Source: Mycolicibacter heraklionensis
Lineage (GTDB): Bacteria; Actinomycetota; Actinomycetes; Mycobacteriales; Mycobacteriaceae
Assembly (NCBI GenBank): GCA_001673575.1
Contig: LZME01000051.1
Coordinates: 1-64,000 of the forward strand
DNA: 64,000 nucleotides
Direction: 5' to 3'
Below, piece by piece: positions 9,261 to 18,150 of this stretch. Below the pieces are notes generated by a model. The model was not told where the DNA came from and did no database searches. It saw only the letters and a program-made list of their open reading frames with translations. Each line of letters begins with the position of its first letter. Position 1 is the first letter of the stretch. The position numbers were made by a program, and so were the translations under genes.

Positions 9261-10058
9261 ATGGCCCGGCCCATCCGCATCGCCGTCCAACTGCAGCCCC
9301 AACACGCGGCGCACTACGGCGCCATCCGCGACGCGGTCCGGCGTTGCGAAGACTCCGGTGTCGACATCGCCTTCAACTGGGACCATTTCTTCCCGCTCTA
9401 CGGCGACCGCGACGGACCGCACTTCGAGTGCTGGACCATGCTGGCCGCCTGGGCCGAGCAGACCTCGCGCATCCAGATCGGCGCGCTGGTGTCGTGCAAC
9501 TCCTATCGCAACCCGGAGCTGCTCGCCGACATGGCCCGCACCGTCGACCACATCGGCGACGGCCGACTGATCCTGGGCATCGGCGCGGGCTGGAAGCACC
9601 GGGACTACCGGGAATACGGCTACGAGTTCGGCACCGCGGGCAGCCGCCTCGACGACCTGGCCGGTGCACTGCCGCGCATCAAAAGCCGCCTGGCCCAGTT
9701 GAATCCGCCGCCCACCCGCACGATTCCGCTGTTGATCGGGGGCGGCGGGGAGCGCAAGACCCTGCGCCTGGTCGCCGAACACGCCGACATGTGGCACAGC
9801 TTCGCCGACGCCGACAGCTACCCGCACAAGGCAGCCGTGCTGGCACAGCACTGCGCCGCCGTCGGGCGAGACCCCGACACGATCGAACACTCCGCGGCGC
9901 TGGGCGGTGACCAGACACACGGCACCGTGGCCGAGCTGCTGGCCGAGGCCGACGCGTTGTCGCGACTGGGGGTGAGCCTGCTGACCATCGGCAGCAGCGG
10001 ACCCGACTACGACCTGTCCGCCGCCGAGGCGCTGTGCCGATGGCGCGACCAGCAATAA
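9261..10058 (+). CDS. LLM-class F420-dependent oxidoreductase (Rv0044c-like)
   Basis: This 265-residue protein belongs to the bacterial luciferase-like superfamily, which in mycobacteria mostly uses cofactor F420. Typical features are the N-terminal strand IRIAVQLQPQH, the segment WDHFFPLYGD, RIQIGALVSCNSYRNPELLA, the DHIGDGRLILGIGAGW motif and IPLLIGGGGERKTLRLVAEHAD near the C-terminal phosphate-binding site. The substrate is unknown. The next gene starts inside its last codons, so the two are probably in one transcript. Confidence 0.9.
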   Translation: MARPIRIAVQLQPQHAAHYGAIRDAVRRCEDSGVDIAFNWDHFFPLYGDRDGPHFECWTMLAAWAEQTSRIQIGALVSCNSYRNPELLADMARTVDHIGDGRLILGIGAGWKHRDYREYGYEFGTAGSRLDDLAGALPRIKSRLAQLNPPPTRTIPLLIGGGGERKTLRLVAEHADMWHSFADADSYPHKAAVLAQHCAAVGRDPDTIEHSAALGGDQTHGTVAELLAEADALSRLGVSLLTIGSSGPDYDLSAAEALCRWRDQQ

Positions 10059-11821
10059 AGCTCGCGGCGCTTATCGCCACGTGCATGATCGTGGGCGGTC
10101 TGGCGGCGGTGCCGCCGGCCGGGGCCGCCCCGGACCTGTGCACCCCACCCGGGGAACAGGCCGCCGTCGCGTTGCCGGTCAAACTGGCCAACGCCAAGCG
10201 GCCGCGCGAGGACAAATACACCACGGCCGGCGTCGAACCGCTGAGTTCGATTGACGTGACCAAGCTGGGGTTGGGCACCCCCGGGGTACTGACGGTCGGC
10301 ACGCTGACCGAAAGCCCCCCGACGAACTGCATCAACGCCCAGGGCCGTTACAGCGGGTTCGACAATGAACTGCTGCGGGCCATCGCCAAGAAATTGGGTC
10401 TGCGCGTGCACTTCGTCGGCACCGACTTCTTCGGCCTGCTGGCCCAGGTGGAATCGGGACGTTTCGACGTCGGGTCGGCGTCGATCAACGCCACTGACGA
10501 GCGCCGTCGCACCGTCGGATTCACCAACGGCTACGACTTCGGTTACATGGCATTGGTGGTCCCGGCCGGATCCGGGATCACCGGATTCGACTCCCTGGAC
10601 AGCGGCCAGCGCATCGGGGTGGTGCAGGGCACCGTCGAAGACGCCTACGCCGTCGACGCCCTGGAAGTCGAACCGGTGCGGTTCCCCGACTCGATCACGC
10701 TGTACGCCAGCCTGAAAAGCCGCCAGGTCGACGCCTGGGTGGCGCCGTCGCTGACCGCACTGAACCTGTTGAGGCCGGGCGATCCGGCGCAGATCGTCGG
10801 ATATACATTCAGCCCGGCCGGCTTCGAGGCCTACGCCGTGGCCAAGGGGAACCACGCGCTGATCTCGGCGCTGAACTCCGGGTTGGACGCTGTCATCGAA
10901 GACGGCACCTGGCCGCAGCTGTTCACCGACTGGGTGCCGCGGCCGTTGCCGCCGGACTGGCAGCCGGGTTCCAAGTCGGCAGCCACCCCGCATCTACCGG
11001 ACTTCGCTGCGATAGCGGCCCGGCATCACCGGCCCGAGTCGGAGCCCTACACGCCCAAATCGACTCTGGCACAGCTACGCGACTCCTTCTTCGACTGGCA
11101 GTTGTACCGGCGCGCCCTGCCGGACCTGCTCAAGACCGGCTTGCCCAATACGCTGCTGCTCACCGTGAGCGGCGGCGCCATCGGATTGGTGGCGGGGCTG
11201 GGGCTGGCCGTGGCCGGGATCTCACGCACCCGATGGCTGCGCTGGCCGGCGCGGATCTACACCGACATCTTCCGGGGACTGCCCGAGGTGCTGATCATCC
11301 TGCTCATCGGTCTGGCGGTCGGGCCACTGGTGGGCGGCCTGACGCATAACAATCCCTACCCGCTGGGGATCGCGGCCCTGGGGCTGACCGCGGCGGCCTA
11401 CATCGGGGAAATCTTGCGCTCGGGCATCCAGAGTGTGGAGTCCGGCCAGCTGGAGGCCTCGCGTGCACTGGGTTTCGGCTACCCGGCGGCGATGCGACTG
11501 GTAGTGATCCCGCAGGGCATTCGGCGGGTGCTGCCGGCGCTGGTCAATCAGTTCATCGCGCTACTCAAAGCGTCGGCGCTGCTATACTTCCTCGGCCTGG
11601 TCGCCGGTCAGCGGGAGTTGTTCCAGGTGGGCCGCGACTTCAACGCTCAGACCGGCAGCCTCTCCCCGTTGGTGGCCGCCGGCCTCCTCTACCTGGCCCT
11701 GACCATCCCGCTGACGCACCTGGTGAACGTCGTCGACCATCGGCTGCGGCGCGGCAGGCCGCCCGAGGCCGATGATTCGGTCGAGCTGAGCCCGGCGATC
11801 ACCAGCCAGGAGATGACATGA
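10040..11821 (+). CDS. Polar amino acid ABC transporter: fused substrate-binding protein and permease
   Basis: This 593-residue fusion has a signal-like N-terminus (MARPAIKLAALIATCMIVGG, cleavage expected after AGAAP). A periplasmic-binding domain of family 3 (about residues 60-300) includes YSGFDNELLRAIAKKLG and VGSASINATDERR. The permease domain (about 360-570) has an EAA loop, EASRALGFGYPAAMRL, and several membrane helices. The fold is that of GlnH-GlnP fusions importing Glu/Gln or related amino acids. It overlaps the previous gene by 19 bases and the ATPase gene by 4 (ATGA). In M. tuberculosis this position is occupied by a GntR gene (Rv0043c), so this is an accessory replacement. The substrate is uncertain. 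Confidence 0.88.
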   Translation: MARPAIKLAALIATCMIVGGLAAVPPAGAAPDLCTPPGEQAAVALPVKLANAKRPREDKYTTAGVEPLSSIDVTKLGLGTPGVLTVGTLTESPPTNCINAQGRYSGFDNELLRAIAKKLGLRVHFVGTDFFGLLAQVESGRFDVGSASINATDERRRTVGFTNGYDFGYMALVVPAGSGITGFDSLDSGQRIGVVQGTVEDAYAVDALEVEPVRFPDSITLYASLKSRQVDAWVAPSLTALNLLRPGDPAQIVGYTFSPAGFEAYAVAKGNHALISALNSGLDAVIEDGTWPQLFTDWVPRPLPPDWQPGSKSAATPHLPDFAAIAARHHRPESEPYTPKSTLAQLRDSFFDWQLYRRALPDLLKTGLPNTLLLTVSGGAIGLVAGLGLAVAGISRTRWLRWPARIYTDIFRGLPEVLIILLIGLAVGPLVGGLTHNNPYPLGIAALGLTAAAYIGEILRSGIQSVESGQLEASRALGFGYPAAMRLVVIPQGIRRVLPALVNQFIALLKASALLYFLGLVAGQRELFQVGRDFNAQTGSLSPLVAAGLLYLALTIPLTHLVNVVDHRLRRGRPPEADDSVELSPAITSQEMT

Positions 11822-12564
11822 CGGCGCCCGTAGCGCGCGCGCCGGTGTCGCTGGCGGCCAAAGGGATTCGGTTGTCCTTCGGCAAACATCAGGTGCTGCG
11901 CGGAGTCGACCTCGACGTGCCGGCGGGCGCCACCGCCGCGGTGATCGGCCCCTCCGGGTCAGGTAAGTCGACGATGCTGCGCACCTTGAACCGGCTCCAC
12001 GAACCCGACGACGGCGACGTCCTGCTGGGTGGCCGATCGGTGTTGGCCGACGACCCCGACGAGCTGCGCCAGCGGATCGGGATGGTCTTCCAGCATTTCA
12101 ATCTGTTCCCACACCGCAGTGTGCTGGACAACATCACCCTGGCTCCGCGCAAGCTGCGTGGGATGTCCGACGACGCCGCCCGCGAGCTCGCGCTGAGCCT
12201 GCTCGACCGGGTCGGGCTGAAGAACAAGGCGTCCTCCCGGCCGTCAGCGCTCTCCGGCGGCCAGCAGCAGCGGGTGGCGATCGCCCGCGCGCTGGCGATG
12301 CATCCGCAGGTGATGCTCTTCGACGAAGCCACCTCGGCGCTGGACCCGGAGTTGGTCAAGGGGATTCTGGCGTTGATCGCCGAACTCGGGGCCGACGGCA
12401 TGACGATGGTGGTGGTCACCCACGAGATGGGCTTCGCTCGCTCGGCCTCGGACACGGTGGTCTTCATGGACCGGGGCACGGTCGTGGAGTCCGGTCCGCC
12501 CGATCAGATCTTCGACAACGCCGAGACGCAGCGACTGCAGAAGTTCCTGTCCCAGGTGTTGTGA
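11818..12564 (+). CDS. Amino acid ABC transporter ATP-binding protein (GlnQ-like)
   Basis: This 248-residue ATPase energises the fused binding protein-permease encoded just upstream. It contains the Walker A GPSGSGKS, a Q-loop in MVFQHFNLFPH, the signature LSGGQQQR, the Walker B VMLFDEATSALD and the switch His in VVVTHEMGF. The pattern is that of the polar amino acid (HisP/GlnQ) family. ATGA overlap with the permease gene implies coupled translation. Confidence 0.95.
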   Translation: MTAPVARAPVSLAAKGIRLSFGKHQVLRGVDLDVPAGATAAVIGPSGSGKSTMLRTLNRLHEPDDGDVLLGGRSVLADDPDELRQRIGMVFQHFNLFPHRSVLDNITLAPRKLRGMSDDAARELALSLLDRVGLKNKASSRPSALSGGQQQRVAIARALAMHPQVMLFDEATSALDPELVKGILALIAELGADGMTMVVVTHEMGFARSASDTVVFMDRGTVVESGPPDQIFDNAETQRLQKFLSQVL

Positions 12565-12607
12565 CAGCAACCTGTGCGAGTTGTCAACCCTGTTTACAGT
12601 CACCGGT

Positions 12608-12613
12608 TAGACT
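12608..12613 (+). promoter_or_regulatory. -10 element for the marR-like gene
   Basis: TAGACT ends 8 bases before the ATG at 12622, which would give a leader of about 2 bases or none. TTGTCA at 12581-12586 is a possible but distant -35 box, 21 bases away. Confidence 0.5.
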
Positions 12614-12621
12614 GGCGAACT

Positions 12622-13134
12622 ATGACGGAGAGCAAGGCCGATACGCCGCAGGTGACGGCGATCGCAGAAGGCTTGCACCGTTCGCTGTCCAAACTGTTTT
12701 CGATCCTGCGGCGTGGCGACATCAGCAGAGGCACCCCCACTGGCGAACTCACGCTGGCTCAGCTGTCGATCCTGATCACGCTGCTGGACCGGGGTCCCAT
12801 CCGGATGACCGAGCTGGCCGCCCACGAGCGGGTCCGCACCCCCACCACCACGGTGGCGATCCGTCGCCTGGAGAAGATCGGCCTGGTCAAGCGCAGCCGC
12901 GACCCGTCGGATCTACGGGCCGTGTTGGTCGACATCACCCCCGAAGGTCTGGCGAGCCACCGCGAGTCGCTGGCAAACCGGCACGCGGCGCTGGCGGCGA
13001 TGCTGAACAAACTCAGCCAGGAAGAACTCGACACCCTGACCCGCGCGCTCGAGCCCCTGGAGCGCCTGGCCACCTGTGATGGTGTCGAACCGGCAGCTGC
13101 CGGCGATGCGGGCTGCCCCATGGATTGCGGTTAA
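12622..13134 (+). CDS. MarR-family transcriptional regulator (Rv0042c-like)
   Basis: This 170-residue winged-helix regulator has a helix-turn-helix around GPIRMTELAAHERVRTPTTT and the wing KRSRDPSDLRAVLVDIT with the D-x-R motif of MarR proteins. The C-terminus ends GCPMDCG, so two Cys residues could respond to redox or metal, but that is only suggested. The ATG at 12622 is supported by the -10 box just before it; the open frame extends upstream to 12574 without a better start. Its TAA overlaps the next ATG (TAATG), so an SDR gene is cotranslated. Confidence 0.9.
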   Translation: MTESKADTPQVTAIAEGLHRSLSKLFSILRRGDISRGTPTGELTLAQLSILITLLDRGPIRMTELAAHERVRTPTTTVAIRRLEKIGLVKRSRDPSDLRAVLVDITPEGLASHRESLANRHAALAAMLNKLSQEELDTLTRALEPLERLATCDGVEPAAAGDAGCPMDCG

Positions 13135-13799
13135 TGCCGACTGCTCTGATCACCGGAGCCGGCGGCGGTATCGGTTCGGCGATAGCGACGGCGTTGGCGC
13201 CCACCCACACCCTGTTGCTCGCCGGTCGGCCGTCAGCGCGTCTGGACGCGGTGGCGGAACGGCTGGGCGCCACCACCTGGCCGCTCGACTTGGCCGACAT
13301 CGACGGGATCGACGCGGCCACCGAGATCGTCGACGCACTCGACGTCTTGGTGCATAACGCCGGGGTGATGCTGCCCGGTGCGGCCGGCGAGTCCTATATC
13401 GAGGAGTGGCGGGCCACCTTCGAGGTGAACGTCTTCGGTGCAGTGGCCCTGACTCTGGCCCTGTTGCCCGCGTTGCGCGCGGCCCGCGGGCAGGTGGTCT
13501 TCATCAACTCCGGTGCCGGGCAAAAGGTTTCCCCGGGTATGGCGTCATATTCGGCAAGCAAGTTCGCGCTGCGGGCGTTCGCGGATTCGCTGCGCAGTGA
13601 CGAGCCGGCGCTACGGGTCACCACGGTCTACCCGGGCCGCGTCGACACCGACATGCAGCAAGATCTGGTCGCCTACGAGGGCGGCGAGTACGACCCGGCC
13701 CGCTTCCTGCGTCCCGACACCGTCGCCGAAGTGGTGGCGGCCGCCATACGCACACCCGCCGAGGCACAGCTGCAAGAAGTGGTGGTCCGGCCGCGCTGA
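13134..13799 (+). CDS. Short-chain dehydrogenase/reductase (SDR)
   Basis: This 221-residue classical SDR has the Rossmann turn TGAGGGIG at residues 7-14, HNAG at about 78, an active-site Ser in INSGAGQ and the catalytic YSASK at about 138-142. It is an NAD(P)-dependent oxidoreductase of unknown substrate. Its ATG overlaps the stop of the MarR gene (TAATG), which suggests that MarR controls it. It ends one base before the convergent adenylate cyclase gene. A copy of its last codons recurs on the far side of the cyclase gene. Confidence 0.9.
   Translation: MPTALITGAGGGIGSAIATALAPTHTLLLAGRPSARLDAVAERLGATTWPLDLADIDGIDAATEIVDALDVLVHNAGVMLPGAAGESYIEEWRATFEVNVFGAVALTLALLPALRAARGQVVFINSGAGQKVSPGMASYSASKFALRAFADSLRSDEPALRVTTVYPGRVDTDMQQDLVAYEGGEYDPARFLRPDTVAEVVAAAIRTPAEAQLQEVVVRPR
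13776..13794 (+). repeat. 19-bp direct repeat, copy 1 (copy 2 at 15007-15025)
   Basis: These 19 bases encode the end of the SDR protein (EVVVRP) and recur exactly at 15007-15025, where the same reading EVVVRP is followed by a stop at 15037-15039. The two copies flank the adenylate cyclase gene. Confidence 0.75.
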
Positions 13800-13800
13800 G

Positions 13801-14937
13801 CTACCGGGTTTCCTGCCGCCGCACCCGGAACAATTTGGTCTCGCCCTCCACACCCTTGAGTGCACGGGTTCCGACAAACGACCAGGCGTACCCCGGCGCC
13901 TCCCCGATGGCCTCGCGGGCCGCACCCTCCGTCATGACCTCGCCGGGCTCGGCGACGCTGGTGACCCGGCTCGCGACATTCACCGGGCTGCCGAACCAAT
14001 CCCGGGCGCGGCTCACCGCCCAACCCGACGCGATACCGGCGCGCAGTTGCGGCAGGTCGGGGTCGTCTGCGGCGCGGTCCAGCAACTGCAGCGTGGCGCC
14101 GAGCAGCTTCGCGGCGTCGGACGACACCAGCATCACCGCATCGCCGATCGTCTTGACCAGCCGCACCGGAGGGTTGACCACCTCGTGCGCCAGATCGGCA
14201 AGGCGCTCAACAAGTCCCACCAGTTCCTCGGGCGGTATCGCCTCGCCCAGCCGGGTGAACCCGACCATGTCGGCGAAGGCCACCGCGAGCTGCCGCGCCC
14301 CCGGCAGCGCCACCCCGGCCGCCCGCTCGGTGGCGTTGACCTCCTCACCTTCCAGCACCCGCCGCAGCTGGACAAACAGAATGTCGCGAATCATGTCCCC
14401 CAACAAGGGGATAATGGTTCGCACGATCTCCTCGTGCGCTTTGGCGACCTCAAGCTCGGTGAGGCCCGGCCGCATGATCGCCGATATGGTGCTGTACCGG
14501 AACGCAGGAACCGCCCGGGAAATGCCCTCGGAAAGCCGGCGGATCATCAGCAACACCTGGCCCGGGTCCAGCCCGGCCCCGATAAGTTGCTGCAGCCGCA
14601 CGGCGGCCTCGCCGTCGGCCCGCAAAAGCAGGGCGGCATCGGGATCTTCCAACCGCGGCAGCCCCAGCGCACGTTCGATGCCCTGCAACAGGGCCAGCTC
14701 AATGCCGTTGTCGGCGCTGACCGAACGTTCTGACACGTACTTGCCGTCGTTGCCCAACGCACGATGCGCCGGCATCAGCATCGGCGCCACCTCGGCCCGG
14801 ATCTGATCCAGCCCGAATCCCTCCTCCAGCAACCAGACCACCAGCTCGGCACGCTCCTCGCGGGCACTGGCGTCCAGGCCGTCGAACAGCCCCAACTCCG
14901 CCAGCGTCTCGTGGAATGCTCCGCTCTCGGCCCACAT
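13801..14937 (-). CDS. Class III adenylate cyclase, Rv1264-like
   Basis: This 378-residue enzyme makes cAMP from ATP. Residues 1-200 resemble the regulatory domain of the pH-responsive M. tuberculosis cyclase Rv1264, and residues 205-375 form the class III catalytic domain. All canonical catalytic residues are seen: metal Asp223 (AFADMVGFT) and Asp266, adenine-selecting Lys262 (VKTIGDAVM) and Asp313, Arg299, Asn320 and Arg324 (VNVASR). Each is one higher than the Rv1264 number I remember. The ATG at 14937 has GAGG upstream. It is convergent with the SDR gene and not at the Rv1264 locus. Acid regulation is inferred from the family. Confidence 0.92.
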   Translation of the reverse strand: MWAESGAFHETLAELGLFDGLDASAREERAELVVWLLEEGFGLDQIRAEVAPMLMPAHRALGNDGKYVSERSVSADNGIELALLQGIERALGLPRLEDPDAALLLRADGEAAVRLQQLIGAGLDPGQVLLMIRRLSEGISRAVPAFRYSTISAIMRPGLTELEVAKAHEEIVRTIIPLLGDMIRDILFVQLRRVLEGEEVNATERAAGVALPGARQLAVAFADMVGFTRLGEAIPPEELVGLVERLADLAHEVVNPPVRLVKTIGDAVMLVSSDAAKLLGATLQLLDRAADDPDLPQLRAGIASGWAVSRARDWFGSPVNVASRVTSVAEPGEVMTEGAAREAIGEAPGYAWSFVGTRALKGVEGETKLFRVRRQETR

Positions 14938-15006
14938 GCTGCCGCCTCAAATCGTTGCCACACCGCCAGGTTGACCGGCCATCCGATACTCCGGGTGCAC
15001 CCGCAG

Positions 15007-15025
15007 GAAGTGGTGGTCCGGCCGC
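15007..15025 (+). repeat. 19-bp direct repeat, copy 2 of the SDR gene 3' end
   Basis: This is the exact repeat of 13776-13794 in the gap between the cyclase gene and the first PknH-sensor-like gene. A short tandem repeat, TTGATTCGGG twice, follows within about 15 bases. It may be a relic of a second SDR copy or of the event that brought in the cyclase gene. Confidence 0.6.
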
Positions 15026-15056
15026 CCCGACCCGGTTGATTCGGGTTGATTCGGGG

Positions 15057-15728
15057 TCAGCCGATGATGCCCGCCCGGACCTGGTCGGCTACCTTCAGCG
15101 CCTGGTCGGACACGATCCCGCTGCTGCACACCAGAACCTCGATGGCCGCGTTGGACTTTCCGGTGATCACGTGCGAGCACGTCGAGTGGTCCGAGACCCG
15201 GTTGGTGCGCACCGCGAAGCCGTCACCGGCCTCCGACGGGGTCTGCACGTACCACTGCTCATCGTCTTGTCCGGGCAGCGTCAGGTTGACCTGGTCACCG
15301 GCGCAGTTCTGCCAGGACTGCGCGGTCTCGCTCACGAAATCCGACGCGGCCTCTTCGGTGGGGAACGCGGCGATCACCGTCGTCACCCGGACCCGAACCG
15401 GACCGGTCACATCGCTGGTGAGGGTCTGCAGATCGATCCCCCGGAATGAACTGCCGCCATACGTCGATTCGGTTGCCGGATAGACCGCCCCGACACAGCC
15501 CTTCTCAATGGACTTGTAGTTCCGCAGCCCGTTGGAGTGGTCGGTGACGGTCAGCGAGGGGTTCCGCAAACCCGGACCGGCGAAGATGCTGTTGAGCGAG
15601 GCGGGGTCGGGCTGCAGGGCTGCGAGGTCACCGGCCTCGACCGGGGCGGCGATGGCCGGCGCCGCAAGCACCCACCCGACCGCAGCGATGCCGGCGGTGA
15701 ACATGCCCAGAGTGTGCGAATAGCGCAT
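15057..15728 (-). CDS. Exported PknH-sensor-domain-like protein 1
   Basis: This 223-residue protein has an N-terminal signal peptide (MRYSHTLGMFTAGIAAVGWVL, cleavage after AIAAP). The single domain has four conserved Cys residues in the contexts GCVGAVYP, NCAGD, TCSHVI and VCSSG. This matches the extracellular sensor domain of the mycobacterial kinase PknH, which has two disulphides. It has no kinase domain. The ATG at 15728 has AAAGG at normal distance. It ends a pair of minus-strand genes that are paralogous to each other and to three plus-strand neighbours. The ligand is unknown. Confidence 0.82.
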   Translation of the reverse strand: MRYSHTLGMFTAGIAAVGWVLAAPAIAAPVEAGDLAALQPDPASLNSIFAGPGLRNPSLTVTDHSNGLRNYKSIEKGCVGAVYPATESTYGGSSFRGIDLQTLTSDVTGPVRVRVTTVIAAFPTEEAASDFVSETAQSWQNCAGDQVNLTLPGQDDEQWYVQTPSEAGDGFAVRTNRVSDHSTCSHVITGKSNAAIEVLVCSSGIVSDQALKVADQVRAGIIG

Positions 15729-15771
15729 GGAGAGCGGACCTTTCGTCGACGTAGTTCGGGAGGGGCTGGAG

Positions 15772-16434
15772 CTAGGCGAGGTTGCGGACAATCTGCGAAC
15801 GCAGGCTGCGTCCCTTGCCACCAGGATTGGCGTCGGTGCACAGTCGGACGTCGACGACGTAGTTGTTCTTGGCCTGTAGCACTCGCTCGCAGCCCGCCGT
15901 GCCCTTCATGGGATTCGCGAACAGCGTGGCGAACAGTTCCAGACCTCCCGCGGTGACCACACCGGCCTTGAGATCTGCGCTCATCCCGTTGGCGTATTCG
16001 GCGGTCAACGGTGTGCCCTTGCAGCGCTTCCAGATGGCGGCCTGGTCATTGAGGTAGGTCTGCGCGGCTTTGGCGTCGGGGAACTCTGCGACGGCCTGGA
16101 CCACGTTGGGGTTCAGCTCGCCACCGGGCTGCCGAAGGGTCTGCACGACGAAGTCGGTGTAGCCCGAGCCGTCGTAGGCCGCCGCCGAGCCGGGCGCGTA
16201 CACGGCCGTGCAGTTCGCCGGCGTAGTGGTCGGCGCACTCAGCGGCTGGGTGCCGGACTCGGAGCTGATCACCTGCATCGTGGTGTCCATCCGCTCGCTG
16301 ACCTCATCGGCGGGAACCAGCACGTCAGCCAGGTCTACGGCGCTCGGCGCGGCCTGCGCGATCGAGCCGCCGGAGAGCACCCCGATTAACGCCGCGGCCG
16401 AGACTGCCACCACTGGGGCTAGGTGAATTCGCAT
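15772..16434 (-). CDS. Exported PknH-sensor-domain-like protein 2
   Basis: This 220-residue protein has a signal peptide (MRIHLAPVVAVSAAALIGVL, cleavage after AQAAP) and the four-Cys sensor-like domain: NCTAVYAPG, RCKG, GCERVL and LCTD. The characteristic YDGSGYTDFVVQTL is shared with protein 3. The gene is divergent from the plus-strand set across a 155-bp region (16435-16589) that should hold promoters for both directions. It lies 43 bp upstream of protein 1, so both are probably cotranscribed. Confidence 0.82.
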   Translation of the reverse strand: MRIHLAPVVAVSAAALIGVLSGGSIAQAAPSAVDLADVLVPADEVSERMDTTMQVISSESGTQPLSAPTTTPANCTAVYAPGSAAAYDGSGYTDFVVQTLRQPGGELNPNVVQAVAEFPDAKAAQTYLNDQAAIWKRCKGTPLTAEYANGMSADLKAGVVTAGGLELFATLFANPMKGTAGCERVLQAKNNYVVDVRLCTDANPGGKGRSLRSQIVRNLA

Positions 16435-16589
16435 CGAAATCCATTCCGTTTCGCCGTGTTGATATCCCCTACCGGCGGCTGGGGCTGACCGAATGTTATC
16501 CGGTGTTCCCCGCCGAGACCCCTCCGTTGGAGTCCGCAATGTGGTTCCATCGATAACCGAACCGACGGACCCAACGTTAAGGACGTGCA

Positions 16590-17312
16590 ATGCAACGGGA
16601 CGACACCGACCGGAGAATCGGTTACCTGGCGCTCGCGATCGCGACCTGCGCCGCCGGAGCGCTGGCCGTACTGCCTGGCCTGGCCTCGGCCACCCCGGGC
16701 GCGCCCGGCATCGACGACACCACCCCTTCCGCGGACGTCGACCTGGCCGCTCTCCAGCTGACCTCGGCTGAGGCGTCGCCCATCGTCAAGTGGCCGTCCG
16801 ATCCGCCCCTCGATTTGACGGTGTACAAGACCGCGACCTCGCCCATCGCCGGCGCGGCCAGCACCTCCGATGCGCAATGCGCCAGCGCGGTCTATGCCGG
16901 CTTGGACAAGACCTATGACGGCAGTGGCTACACCGGCCTGAACTATCAGGAACTCACCGGATTCGGTTCCAAGAACAGCTATTCGGTGATCTCGGTGGCA
17001 TCCAGCTACAACGACGAACACGCCGCGGCCAACATGGTGGCCAACACCATCCAGAACTGGACGGACTGCGGCCGCAAGAAGGTGACCGGCGACCTCAGCG
17101 GCTCCACGCAGACCCGGACCGTCAACAACGTGGTCTCCACCACCGACGACATCTACCTGGTCAACAACATCACCGATGACGGCGGCGCCTGCTCGCACGC
17201 CATGACATCGCAGGGCAACGTCGTGGTCGAGGTGTCGGCGTGCCGATCCAACATCGGTCTGGTCAAGCAGAGCCTTCAGCTGGCCAACAAGATGCTGGTC
17301 AAGCTGCCGTGA
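16590..17312 (+). CDS. Exported PknH-sensor-domain-like protein 3
   Basis: This 240-residue protein has an N-terminal hydrophobic segment (GYLALAIATCAAGALAVLPG) that could be a signal peptide or an anchor. A sensor-like domain follows with Cys in QCASAVYAG, DCGRKK, ACSHAM and ACRSN. AAGGA is 9 bases upstream of the ATG. Its stop overlaps the GTG of the next gene (GTGA). It is first of a plus-strand operon of at least three paralogues. Confidence 0.82.
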   Translation: MQRDDTDRRIGYLALAIATCAAGALAVLPGLASATPGAPGIDDTTPSADVDLAALQLTSAEASPIVKWPSDPPLDLTVYKTATSPIAGAASTSDAQCASAVYAGLDKTYDGSGYTGLNYQELTGFGSKNSYSVISVASSYNDEHAAANMVANTIQNWTDCGRKKVTGDLSGSTQTRTVNNVVSTTDDIYLVNNITDDGGACSHAMTSQGNVVVEVSACRSNIGLVKQSLQLANKMLVKLP

Positions 17313-18124
17313 CGCGCCGACTTATCGCGGGCTGCTGTGTCGGGCTGGCCGCGCTGACCCTCGCCGGCTGTGCCGGTGACGACCCCGACCAGGACAGCGC
17401 CGCCACAGTTGCGCCGGCGGCGGCCGCGGGGCCGCCCAGCGTCCAACCGGATCCGACGGCACCCGCCGCCCCGGCCGGTGAGCCAAGCGGGCAGCGCGCA
17501 GCAACTCCGTCTCCGGTCCCGGCCGCCGGGCCCCGCTTGGTGACACCGGGCAAGCTTGGCGCACTGTTGGTTCCGATCGAGGAGCTCAACAACGTCGTCG
17601 GCGCGAAGCTGGGATTCGAGACGGTGTTCACCAGGCCCGGTGCGCCGGCCGGCGGCCTGGGTGACAAAGCGGGCTGCGCGGTGTTGTTCGGCTCCAACAC
17701 CGACAGCTACACAGGCGAATACACCGCCTTCCGGCGCCAGAGCGTGCGGGACGGCGAGGACAGCTCACAACATTTCGTCGCCCAGGAAGTGGCCGCCTTC
17801 GCCGACGTCGCCACCGCCGCCGCGAACTTCGGCAAAACCTTCGACAAGAAGGCCCTGGCCGGCTGTGACGGTGCGGTGGTGCATCGCCAGGGTGACGACG
17901 ACCGCATCACGTGGCGGCTCAACCTTTCCGACGTCACCGCGGACACCGCCCGATGGACGCTGGACCAACACGCCGACGGCAAGCCCAACGACTGGACTTG
18001 TGCGCACGAGGCACGGACCCGCAGCAACGTTGAATTCACGGTGACCGTATGCCAATTCGGCAACGCGGCACCGGCGGCGACAGCGATCGGCAATCAGATC
18101 AACGACTGGATTCCCCACCCGTGA
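17309..18124 (+). CDS. PknH-sensor-domain-like lipoprotein 4
   Basis: This 271-residue putative lipoprotein has a short N-terminus with lipobox TLAGC at about residue 20 and a Pro/Ala-rich linker of about 50 residues. The four-Cys sensor-like domain reads GCAVLFG, GCDGAVV, TCAHEA and VCQFG. I chose the GTG at 17309 because it overlaps the previous stop codon and places the lipobox correctly. It is expected on the outer face of the cytoplasmic membrane. Confidence 0.82.
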   Translation: MTRRLIAGCCVGLAALTLAGCAGDDPDQDSAATVAPAAAAGPPSVQPDPTAPAAPAGEPSGQRAATPSPVPAAGPRLVTPGKLGALLVPIEELNNVVGAKLGFETVFTRPGAPAGGLGDKAGCAVLFGSNTDSYTGEYTAFRRQSVRDGEDSSQHFVAQEVAAFADVATAAANFGKTFDKKALAGCDGAVVHRQGDDDRITWRLNLSDVTADTARWTLDQHADGKPNDWTCAHEARTRSNVEFTVTVCQFGNAAPAATAIGNQINDWIPHP

Positions 18125-18150
18125 CCGGCATGCGAGGAAAGGCGGCAGCG

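Noticed and set aside
8595..10055. 486-codon minus-strand ORF opposite the hydrolase and LLM genes
   Set aside because: It is GC-driven antisense openness. The composition is abnormal and both plus-strand genes are clear family members.
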